Shown one piece after another: positions 34,407 to 43,864 of a DNA stretch of 64,000 bases. The translations under genes were made by a program, and so were the position numbers. The stretch spans positions 1,814,285 to 1,878,284 of the forward strand of contig OY482850.1 in NCBI GenBank assembly GCA_960531495.1, read 5' to 3'. The stretch comes from Zeus faber (taxonomy: Eukaryota > Chordata > Actinopteri > Zeiformes > Zeidae). The notes below the pieces were generated by a model that was given only the letters and a program-made list of their open reading frames with translations, was not told where the DNA came from and did not search any database. Within the stretch, counting starts at the first letter, position 1, and each line of letters opens with the position of its first letter.

Positions 34407-36509
34407 CTTTGTTTAAAGAGGGAAAGGAGATTTAATGTTGATGCTTAAAATACCGTCAGCAGATGCAATTGTTGGAATCGTGAAATATGATTTTGTTCAT
34501 GTTTCACAAAGGCCTCATCCCATCCCCACCTTTTTGCTTGAACATTTCACTTTGTTGTGAGTATATTGTTGGCTTTAACCTTCCTCTGCAATTTCTTTCA
34601 GTACTGTACTTTTAAATGATTTGGATCTGCACTTAACCTGAATCTTGCAGTCTTGTAGTTTGCACACTACATGACTGATCAGTGACAGGGGGTCACACAT
34701 TACAAGATCTTGCAGCCAAAATAAAATCAGAGCAAAAAAATAAAAAAATAATTTAAAAAACGAAGCTCATAGCAAAAAATAAAAAAGTCTGGCTTTTTTT
34801 CCCCTACATCATTTACTTTTGAATCGAAATTACATTTAATACTATATAATTACTTTTGATACTTAAGAACCTTTAATATATCATCTACTTCAAGACTTTT
34901 ACTGAAGTAGTATTCTAATGAGTGACTTGCACTTTTACCAGAGTAAGTTTTTTAGTAAGATATCTCTATGTTTACCTTTTAAGTGTGGCTTTCGAGTACT
35001 TTTCCACAACTGATATTCTTTCAGGTTTACCTGGGAATCTTTGAGTGCCAGCTTGCCGGCCAGCTTCTTCCTGTCTGGCTTGCTGATGTACTTCTGCTTC
35101 TGGAAGGTTCTTTCCAGGGCCTTGCGTTGGAGGTCTGAGAAGACTGCCCGCCTTAGCATGCCCCGCCTGGGCTTTCCTCTAGGGGCGAGGGGCCACGTGA
35201 AAGTCCCTGGCACAGGAACCACTGAAGAGGCTGCCAGAGTGGGACACAAAATTGGAAATGTGTTCACTGTTGTTTTATTCAACCCATAGAGTAGTAATTC
35301 TTAATATGTAAATGGACTTTAAGTTAAATTGATATAAACCTTGAGTGGTATTGTGGAAAGTTATGAAATTGTTATTATTTTTTTTTTTTGCCATAATCCA
35401 AATTCCAAATCCAAATTTAAGTCAAATTACAGATGGTAAGAAGACCAATGTGACCTAAACTTTCATATGATGTCTGAAATGTTTGAGGCTTGATAACGGT
35501 CTGATAACATTCCCTCACAGTTCAATGTGATGAACCTCAGTCAGGTTCTTTAACGTTGAATTTGAATTCATAAGAAGATATCATGATATAAATCTATTGT
35601 GTAAATGTGATGCTGGTCATTATAATAAAATTTTCCATATTGCCCAACCATAGCTACAAAAAGTGTTGAAATCTCACACAGGTTGACTTTGTAGACTATA
35701 TTTTTTCTCAATGGATATAATCTTTAAGAGAATAGATTTTCATTCAACCCTTCAAGGATCAATGAGAAAAACACAGTTTGCTGTTATCAAACTATGGCAG
35801 GAAACGGCCCACAATTAATAACACCAGAACATACAGTACAAGCACGTGGACATTATAAAGGGCTCCTAGTCCTTCTCCGGTGTGAGTCTGACTTTAAAAA
35901 GAATGAAAGGCAGGGGGCGTCCCATTTGTCTGCTGATGGAAAAAGACCCAAGGGTAAAGGGATGGACCCTCCTTTGTGAAGCTCCCACAAACTGCCTTTA
36001 ATGAAGCGTAAAAGGCAGTTGTAAAGGTTGCATGGGGGGGGCTAATTGGCTAGTAATGAAGTGAGTGGATAAGAGCCATAGACAGGCTAGTATATAACAG
36101 ACCCATTTAAAAGACAGGATTGTTAATTATCATCCCAACAATAAAGACATTTGAAGACCTGATAATCATTTGGAGGGAGGGAAGGTCAGTGAATGTTTTC
36201 ACAGGTTTTGTAAATATTTAGCTTCAAGCTGCAATACAATGCTTAATTAATGTAATTGTTGTATTGTTGTAGGGGGAAAAACGTGAATTTTCCATAAATG
36301 TCTAGAGCAATTCTACAGCAACCGATTATTCATTTCAAAGCAGCCACATATCTGTACACCACAGAAGGCTTGGGGTTAATCATACACCAGGGACTTATTA
36401 CATGTGAGGATGATGCATGGTCCCTCTGTGGTCTTGTGAGAACATTCAAAGTAATGAAAAGAGCCTATTGGAGAATTAGTGCATGACTGGTTATGGCCTG
36501 TGACTAGCA

Positions 36510-36565
<56 letters not shown>

Positions 36566-38490
36566 TTTTGGCTCCTATTGGTCACGGTGCTGAAAGCTTT
36601 GTGGATGAGTGGAGAGCTTGGTGGGAAAAAGCCAGAGCGTGAAAGGGCACCAAGCCCGAGCTGGGAAGAGACCCCTCACATTTCCACCATGACGAACGGG
36701 ACTAATTTGGATATTAGGACGACCAGTGCTTGTGTCAGCAGTCAGTGTGGCTACTAAATAGGGGAGAATTGGCGAAACTGATTCTGAGCCGCCCTGGGCA
36801 GCCCCACCCCCCGTTCCCGGTATTCCCTTACAACATGTAGACTAAATGGTCTGAGACATGTCTTCTTATTGCTTTTTTTAAGCGTTCATTTAATTAACCT
36901 GACATGGGCCTGCATAACAAACATTGATTTTTATGGTCAACAACCTCAACAAAATAATTTCTGTCGGAACCGTTTAGGTTTAATCAATACTTGAATGGAG
37001 TTGCTTGAATTGTAAGGGTTTGGATTAGAATGGAGTGGATTGAAATGTATGAAGTAAGTATGTGAAAACAGTAACTGAAAATGACTGTTCTTGGCACCCG
37101 AACCCTAGCATCTAAACTCCAACGTGTCTGGAGTGCATTTAAGTTGCCACCATTAGGGGCATCAGGATGTTCAGTTAATCCGTGTCTGCAGTGTTGCATA
37201 TTGTAAAGTGAAGTGGTTAAAAGGCAGTCGCCAAGGTACAAATTACCTATCTCTTTGTTGCATACATTCAATTCAACCCTAACCCTAACGCCAAATATTA
37301 TGACATTATTTTCTTTGTACTATGCTGTATACTGTAGGTTAGTAGATGTTTGTCGAACTGAAGAATTTCACCCACCTGTGAAGTAAGAAGCTGTGATGAA
37401 GGGCTGTATGGTTCCGTCAAAGAGAGGCAGAGGGAAGGATTTGGTTTGCAAACTCTGGACTGATGGAGAGGAGTGAGAGGCTGCCGCCACAGAAACGCAT
37501 GTTAGATTTGACCACAGTGTAGCTGCAACAATATGTGGCCAACTTGCCAATTACAATAACCAAGTTGTTGTGTGATGATGATTTCAGAGCTATTTCAGAG
37601 AATGAGTCAAGTTTATTTTATAACCCTTAATCACAGTAGTCTCAAACCCACATTTCACATGAAGGTTGGCAGAATACCCTAGTCTTAACTCTAATATCCC
37701 ATGGGCACTAGTGGGAAAAACTCTGAGAAAAACCCCTTTGAGGAAAAATAGGTGACCCCTTGAGAAGGGGTCACAGAACAAGATATCTCCCTTCCAGAGG
37801 TGTAAGGGGAAACAAAATAGGCTATAGACAAGATGATCCAATGTTTTTTTTATAGACCTTTGACTTTTTTTTTTTTATTATAGAACATCACAAAACATCA
37901 TTAGGTATGATTGAACAATGTCATTTATAAACTCAACATTGAATAAAAGTGTATATGTAGTTACAATAATGTATGCACGGTGCAAGCACACTTGAATTAT
38001 CTCATATGACAATTAGACTTAATTACCAATAATATCTACAGCGTGTGTGTCTGTGGTTACGCCTCTTTTTGCATATCAACGCGTTCTTGTGACGGACAAT
38101 TTAAGTGCTTTGTCGGTGTCTGCAAGTGCAAGTATTCCATAAGGCGCACTAGTTGTAAGCTTAACCATTAAACGAGGTGGCATGAGGATGACTAATGCCA
38201 CCCTATGAGCAAAGGGAAGGCTTATTTGGGAAGCCTAGCTTCCCTAATAAAACTTCCCCGTTGTGAAGATTGCCCAGGAATTAACCCAGTGTTTCAACAG
38301 CCTTCCACTTAAACATTATAATAAGTTAATTTACAATTTTAACATTAAAATAACAGTCTAGCTGCAGTAAAAAATAAAGTCTGTAAAGTTGTTCTTCTTC
38401 TTAATAACCTCTATCATTTCCTTGAGAATAATAATATTCTACATTATATGTCAACAAAAAATAATGGTAAACAATAGTGAGAAAACGCAC

Positions 38491-38523
<33 letters not shown>

Positions 38524-39012
38524 TATTATTATTATTATTATTTATAATGCGTTTTCTCATTATTATTTACTATTCATTTGTTGTTGATCAAAATGTAGAA
38601 TTATTCTCAATCAAATTATTGTATTTATTATTATACCTTTCCGTGTCGAAGGTGCCAGTATGGCGCTGACGCCGAACTTAAGGTAGCTGGACTCCGGATA
38701 ACGTGTTTGCAAAGAGTCGCCGCCGACTCGGACGGTCTGAGCGGAGGACTGCAGGAGTGAAGCGCGTTCCGTTTCGAGTCTCGCTGGGAACGGCAAGAGC
38801 GTCGGACCATCGCCGGGCGACAGGACGTCCTGTCCGGGGCTCTGCGACGAGAATGTCCGATGACTGTAGCTCAGCGGGCGGCCGAGGCGGAGGAGATCCT
38901 TCACCAAAAAGCCGGTTGGAAGTGAACTGGGTATGGGCAATGCGAGCGCCGCCGGGGGACCCACTATACCCGGGTAGAGTGGAGGCGGCAGGGCGCCGCA
39001 GGGAAACATCAT
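34080..39012 (-). CDS. dbx1: Developing brain homeobox protein Dbx1 (four exons)
   Basis: Dbx1 is a nuclear homeodomain transcription factor that patterns progenitors in the brain and spinal cord. Exons 39012-38637, 37480-37376, 35230-35031 and 34406-34080 splice in phase (1, 1, 0) into 335 residues. The family's usual length is about 320-345. The N-terminus starts MMFP and carries FLVKDLLRLGRP, an engrailed-homology-like repressor motif (about 35-46), then YLKFGVSAILAP (110-121) and PLPLFDGTIQPF. The homeodomain spans about 184-243 with KIWFQNRRMKWRNSK in helix 3. Asn51 is at residue 234, and the intron lies between homeodomain positions 44 and 45. A His7 run (303-309) and the acidic tail ESEDEEITVS end the protein. 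FGVSAILAP and PLFDG favour dbx1b. Homeodomain positions 17-18 read RT, where I recall KM in most Dbx1, so it is somewhat diverged. Confidence 0.93.
35031..35230 (-). CDS. dbx1: dbx1 exon 3 (start of homeodomain)
   Basis: A 200-bp exon preceded by TCCCACTCTGGCAG and followed by GTAAAC. It encodes SSVVPVPGTFTWPLAPRGKP and homeodomain positions 1-44, ending KDSQ. Confidence 0.93.
35760..36300. promoter_or_regulatory. Candidate regulatory part of dbx1 intron 2
   Basis: About 540 bp of non-repetitive, balanced-composition sequence inside intron 2 (35231-37375). It carries several homeodomain-type cores (CTAATTGG at about 36040, TTAATTA at about 36123 and 36244) and a small stem of CAACTGCCTTT around 35989-36021. 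No coding potential. Calling it regulatory is inference from position and composition only. Confidence 0.25.
36512..36564. repeat. (TG)n microsatellite
   Basis: About 26 TG units in dbx1 intron 2. Confidence 0.97.
37376..37480 (-). CDS. dbx1: dbx1 exon 2
   Basis: A 105-bp exon preceded by TTTCTGTGGCGGCAG and followed by GTGGGT. It encodes the serine-rich stretch and SFPLPLFDGTIQPFITASYF, the family's second conserved block. Phase 1 on both sides keeps the frame. Confidence 0.88.
37605..37810. repeat. Interspersed repeat in dbx1 intron 1
   Basis: TCAAGTTTATTTTATAACCC, GAGAAAAACCCCTTTGAGG, GACCCCTTGAGAAGGGGTCA and ATCTCCCTTCCAG together resemble a dispersed repeat common in teleost introns. 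It contains the 8-bp perfect stem TGACCCCT/AGGGGTCA. Class unknown. Confidence 0.5.
38422..38610. repeat. Foldback (long inverted repeat) element in dbx1 intron 1
   Basis: TTGAGAATAAT opens at 38422 and ATTATTCTCAA closes at 38610. Between them, GTGAGAAAACGCA (38478) pairs with TGCGTTTTCTC (38548), and the centre is (AAT)n meeting (ATT)n. The arms are imperfect (small indels) but pair almost throughout. The outer end is 26 bp inside the intron from the exon 1 donor. Confidence 0.85.
38637..39012 (-). CDS. dbx1: dbx1 exon 1 (coding)
   Basis: ATGATG at 39012-39007 starts the protein in a GGCC context. The exon ends CGGAAAG followed by GTATAA (38636 onward). It encodes residues 1-125 plus the first base of codon 126. 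The exon is CpG-rich, unlike its surroundings, which fits a CpG-island promoter region. Confidence 0.92.
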
Positions 39013-39180
39013 GGCCCAGTCGAATAACTTGAGAAAAGAAAAAGTTGTTGCTTTTTCCTCTTCTGGAAAAGAGCCTGAACTTTACTCGCCAAGTGATTAG
39101 TCTTTTTCTCAGGCAGCAAATCTAGAGGGAGCGTTTTAACGGCGATACCACCCATTCACTCACTTCTGATTGGATCAGAG
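38640..39180 (-). promoter_or_regulatory. dbx1: dbx1 CpG-rich 5' region with CCAAT box
   Basis: CpG is frequent through exon 1 (38640-39010). Upstream, ATTGG on the plus strand at 39169-39173 gives a CCAAT box on the minus strand about 157 bp before the ATG. No TATA box is evident. The transcription start cannot be placed. Confidence 0.4.
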
Positions 39181-39245
39181 ACCGGAAGCGGTGGATATGA
39201 GGGCGTTACTGCGCCAAAACTGCGTACCCGTGACGGTGGAATTCC

Positions 39246-39322
39246 TAGTTGTAGAAAATAGTCACAGATGCGTATCAATGCGTTTGAAACGTGCAGATTT
39301 TGACAACAGTTACACCTTCTGA
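39246..39322 (-). repeat. Short dispersed repeat, inverted copy of 40021-40090
   Basis: Read in reverse complement this segment gives GAAGGTGTAACTGTTGT, then CATCTGTGACTATTTTCT. The same strings occur in direct orientation at 40024-40040 and 40065-40082, so two diverged copies face each other 700 bp apart upstream of dbx1. Confidence 0.7.
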
Positions 39323-39818
39323 AACTCTTCGTGGCAGGTACACAAAATCTGATTCCACAAATCACAAATTAATACACGCACATGTTTTTTTTTGCTATTG
39401 TTGTTGAAATGAATATGGTTCAAAACAGTCACACACCCGTATCGAAAAGTTGCACACCCGCAGAATATTTTCTCAATATATATTTTTTTGCTTGGTAATT
39501 TTTTCAGCACTAACTGCAACTGCTTGAATCTGCCGCTACGCATCTCAAATGCAGTTTTTCGCTCACAAATGATTTCCCGTACGCTCCCACCTCAGCACCA
39601 CACATCTCAGTGACATATGTAACGAAAGAGATGTGTGCACCTGTAGAGCCAGGGGCGGGCATCGTTCAGAGATGAGGGAACCCTTTTGGCCAAACAAAGG
39701 AGCTCGTTTGGGGCGCCCAAAAAGGAGAGAATAAAAAAAAAAACAACCCCAGCCTCCAATCTCCAGAGGAGCTGGGACCCGTTGCTCAAGGCAGGAGCTG
39801 TGATTTCCCCGTTCCTTC

Positions 39819-39933
39819 CGTTATATTGGGTTATACGTTATTATTTTAGTCAGGCACTTTGGACAGCCCAGGTAGCGCCGTAGGGCCCTAGCGTTGGTGC
39901 CTGACTAAAATAACGATATAAACCAATATAACG
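39819..39933. repeat. Inverted repeat (MITE-like), 115 bp
   Basis: CGTTATATTGGGTTATACGT, continuing to TTTTAGTCAGGCAC (ends 39857), is mirrored by GTGCCTGACTAAAATAACG, continuing to CCAATATAACG (39897-39933). Arms of about 37-39 bp have a few mismatches and a 39-bp GC-rich centre. Located about 800 bp upstream of the dbx1 start codon. Confidence 0.85.
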
Positions 39934-40640
39934 AAAGGGGCTTTACAACCCTTACCTTACACATTAGGTGCCAGCTCCTCTGCTGAGTCGGGAAGAAGCT
40001 TGGGATTTGTGCGCCGCCAATGAAGGTGTAACTGTTGTGTTGTGTTTCAAATGTACTCATATACATCTGTGACTATTTTCTGCATCTGGAAAGAAAAGAA
40101 GAAAAAAAAAAAAAGGAATATACATATATATCTCAGAGGTGGGCCGTCGGGGCCACAAAGGCCTTCTCAACTGGCCTCGAGATTGTCAAAATCAGAAAAT
40201 TATATCTTTGTAAATGCAATTATAAAAATATGATTTTATGATTCTGATATATAAATTTATATTCAATTATTAAATATATATTACAAAGTTCGTTCCCATC
40301 AGTCTATTAACGTAATTTCATTGCTACTCTCTCCATCAGTTGCGATGCTTCCAGTGCAGCTCATAAATTAGAGCTTTCATCGAATCAGATGCTCCGTTAC
40401 TGTGTTTCTTTCCGAATGTTAATTTTCAGATTCTAACGGCATTTGGTTTCTTTAAGTTCGAATAGTATTCGTTTGTGTGTGCGTGTGAGAGCGAGAAAGA
40501 GAGATGGAGGAAGAAAGTAACTGGTGTAGGAAGCTGGTAGTTTCAAGGGGTTTCAACATTGAGAACACGCACATTTGTCCCGCCCCGAATAAATACTCTG
40601 GTGCTTGAATTTTGTGTTTTCCTTTACATTAAAAAAAAAC

Positions 40641-40665
40641 GTTGAGAGAGAGAGAGAGAGAGAGA
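40641..40665. repeat. (GA)n microsatellite
   Basis: GAGAGA run of about 22 bp. Confidence 0.9.
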
Positions 40666-40813
40666 TTTCAGCATTTGAAAGTATTAATGCAGAAAAGGCA
40701 CAAATTGGTGCATAAAAATTCAGCAGAATGCAGTGTTTGATTTCCTGGGAATTTCCTGGGAGAACCCTCGAATCCCGCGCCTAATGGCCCGCATTAGGCT
40801 TCCCTAATGTTAG

Positions 40814-40836
40814 AACGAATCCTTCGCCATTTCATA

Positions 40837-40875
<39 letters not shown>

Positions 40876-41080
40876 TTTTTTTTTACTTTTTATTCTTTTT
40901 TTTTTATATAAATCTTTAATATAAATAGAACGAATCCTTCGCCATTTCATAAATATATATATATACATTTTTATTTTTTTTTTAAATATAAATCTTTAAT
41001 GCTATGGCTAATCTTTAATGCTATGGCTGATCCGTATATATACATATATATATATTTATATATACATTTTCCCACTTAAA
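40814..41080. repeat. Tandem duplication with (TA)n
   Basis: TAGAACGAATCCTTCGCCAT occurs at about 40811 and again at about 40926, each followed by an AT dinucleotide run. ATCTTTAATGCTATGGCT is then repeated twice back to back near 40992-41028. This is a locally unstable AT-rich block. Confidence 0.85.
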
Positions 41081-42269
41081 TTTAATATTAAAACATTTCC
41101 AATTCAGCATAAAATAAAATTGCCTCTAGGTTATGGGAAGTAAATGACGGTAGGCCTCGATAGCCCTATAAATGGTGCTCAGCAGATTGTCGGCCGCCCC
41201 GACAACAAACTAAAAATACATTTAAAATTTGTTAAAAAAATAAAAGAGATTAAAACGCACCCCGTTCACATAAAGTTGTGTTTTCCGCAGGTATGCATTA
41301 ATAATGGATTCATTTTCCGATCCAGCTTATTGTTGTGTTTGTCCTTTCCGAGTTGGAAAAATATTTATTTCAGCTCTTCATTTTTGGATAAAGGATAACG
41401 TCCATTGGCTCCGAAACTTTTTCGAAGAATCACAGTTCATTTGCTCGGTTGGGCTATTAGTGACATTATTGTGCATGCTTATTTCGTGTCTTGTCGTAAT
41501 AATTTATTGTTCTTTCATATCGATTTGTATATTTTGATAATATTATGAGCCCTTTGTGGTTTTCCACAGCACAAGTCCGTCTAGACATTTTCAATTCCCA
41601 AGAATCGTATCGCGACGCCAAATTGCCCCTTCATTTTTGGACAATTTTATATGATTCTATGTGTCCGGAAACGGGAATTAGGCCTATATTCTATTAGTCT
41701 CACATTGTTCATTTTAAATTGTGTGTGAACAACACAGGGGCCGAATGCAAACAGGCAAATTAGTAAAATGAGTGCGGAATTAAGCCAGTTCTATGCATGA
41801 CGTTAGTGTATATAATCAATAAATGATGGTAACGGATAATTAATAGATCATTTAGTTACGATGATGATTATTACTAATTGTGCGTGTGTTAAAGGTTGGG
41901 AGGGAGCGGGCGGGTATTATTCAGATGTCCATGCTGTTCCAACACCCAACACACACACTCACACACCCACACACACACACTCCCAACTCTGATCGTGGCC
42001 TTGCCTTCTTATCCTGTTAAGCATGAAGAAACTGCCCCCACCCCACCTTCCCCGCTTTCGTTCACGCCTTTAGGTTTGGAGGGCCTTTAGGTCCGTGACA
42101 CAAATCGTTGTGGAAAAATCACGCCGCCGAGGCCCCCTCTGAAAGGATCTTTTTGAGGAGCTTCTCTGTGATGAAAGTATTGGAGATGTTGGACAACGCG
42201 GTGATGAATTTAATGTCTGGGTTTAAGTGCAACATGGCAGTACACAGTAGACAGAGCTGTTTCCTGCCC

Positions 42270-42270
<1 letters not shown>
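41081..42270. other. dbx1 upstream flank, non-coding
   Basis: No gene. Positions 41285-41580 are repeat-free and could be regulatory, but I cannot show it. A (CA)n stretch lies at 41945-41982. Confidence 0.4.
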
Positions 42271-42354
<84 letters not shown>

Positions 42355-42438
42355 AAGAAGAAGAATTACGTAATAATAATATTGACAGTAATAAAAATGT
42401 CAATATAAAGAACAATACTTATAATAAAGATAATAAAA

Positions 42439-42518
<80 letters not shown>

Positions 42519-42551
42519 TGATGATGATGATGATGATAATAATAATAATAG
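42271..42551. repeat. Composite trinucleotide microsatellite
   Basis: (AAT)n at 42271-42326, (AAG)n to about 42365, a short unique spacer, (ATT)n at 42440-42479, (AAT)n at 42484-42515, (GAT)n to 42536 and (AAT)n to 42550. The AAT and ATT blocks can pair with each other. Confidence 0.95.
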
Positions 42552-43009
42552 CTGCATGCAGCAATACGCTGGGTCCAGGGTAGTCGGCCCTTCGTTAAAG
42601 TTCAATGGACGATTGTGCTTTGGCTCTCTGTTCCGATGTGTTTCGTGACTGCAGAAGTTCATTTGTTCCGGCCTGGTAACAGTGTAATTCTATGATTAGG
42701 CAGCTGCTTTGTTTTTTTTAGGTTTGCTGCTGTGGGTGGTTAAATGATGAGTTATCCTCAGAAGTGTATATATTTATGATGTTTAATGAGCTATTCCTTT
42801 CGTTAAAGTCCAATTATATCTGTCCCTTAATCTGTGTACTCTGTCCACTCCATCAAGTATTTCTGCATTGCGTGGTGCCATCTTGGTGAGGGTGCGATTG
42901 TTAATCACAAATAAACCTGTAGACATTCCTCTATAATCCCATTAGAATTTGTGTGCTTTAACCATTTTTTAATATTCGAGTGTATTCAAATGTATAAAGC
43001 TCCTATTTA

Positions 43010-43011
<2 letters not shown>

Positions 43012-43045
<34 letters not shown>
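43012..43045. repeat. (GT)n microsatellite
   Basis: About 16 GT units. Confidence 0.95.
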
Positions 43046-43046
<1 letters not shown>

Positions 43047-43576
43047 AGGGGGGCAAGGTTCCGCGGCTCCCCAGCTCCAAACAGAGCAATCTTTTCTCCA
43101 AACAAAGAAAATTAGATACATCTAGATTACTCTAGATGTATTTACTCAATTTCCTGCTGCTGCTCGCTGCGGAGCAGATCGCAGATAGCTTCTGAAAAAA
43201 TCCCGCCCGCGTTCTCACAGTCCGGTGGTAAATGCCTCACGGCCCGGCACGGTCCGGAACCTTTGCACTACAGAACATGGCGTCGGTGATGGTCGGGTTT
43301 ATTTCCAACTTTCATTGCCACATCTGTGGAATTACTGGACATTCTGGTCAAAGGTGCACTCTCCGTTGTACTCAGTGAAACTCCGGAGGAGAGGGAAAAG
43401 CGCAGGTGGGCTCAGGCTTTCACTTTGCAACAAACTAGATTAACTTATATTGAACTTTATTGCTCTTCACATGTGGATTGATTCCCTATAAACATTTATA
43501 ACCAATTATTTACTCATAAAAATAAATACATAATTGAATCGCAATTTCAGCATTCGAATAGTGATACATTTTTATA

Positions 43577-43864
43577 TACAGGTACAGCTCACTTAACGAC
43601 CTAACTGTTTAACGACTGTTTGGAATTACGACCAGCTCTTCGACCAGTTGGTATTGTACACTGGTACAATAAGGCTGCGTGCGCGGCGTCTCAGCGTTAA
43701 GCATCTCATCGCCATTCTCAGTCTCAGTCTTGTTCCCGTAGTCTGTCAGGGGCAGTCGCCACGCCCCCTTACCGTGAAATAACATGGGTCCTCGCTTATG
43801 ACCAATTCGCTTAACGACCTAATGCTAGGAATGGAACTCGGTCGTTAAGTGAGGAGTACCTGTA
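43577..43864. mobile_element. MITE with TA target duplication (Tigger-like)
   Basis: Ends CAGGTACAGCTCACTTAACG (43579) and the complement of CAGGTACTCCTCACTTAACG (ending 43862) are inverted copies, flanked by TA on both sides. Internal copies of TTAACGACC also occur. Length 284 bp with no coding capacity. CAG ends plus TA suggest the pogo/Tigger group. Confidence 0.8.

Noticed and set aside
37270-37290. CCCTAACCCTAACG telomere-like motif
   Set aside because: Only two units. It occurs by chance and is not an interstitial telomere array.
38703-39032. 109-codon plus-strand frame opposite dbx1 exon 1
   Set aside because: It is the mirror of a GC-rich coding exon. The minus-strand frame has the conserved Dbx1 motifs and splice donor.
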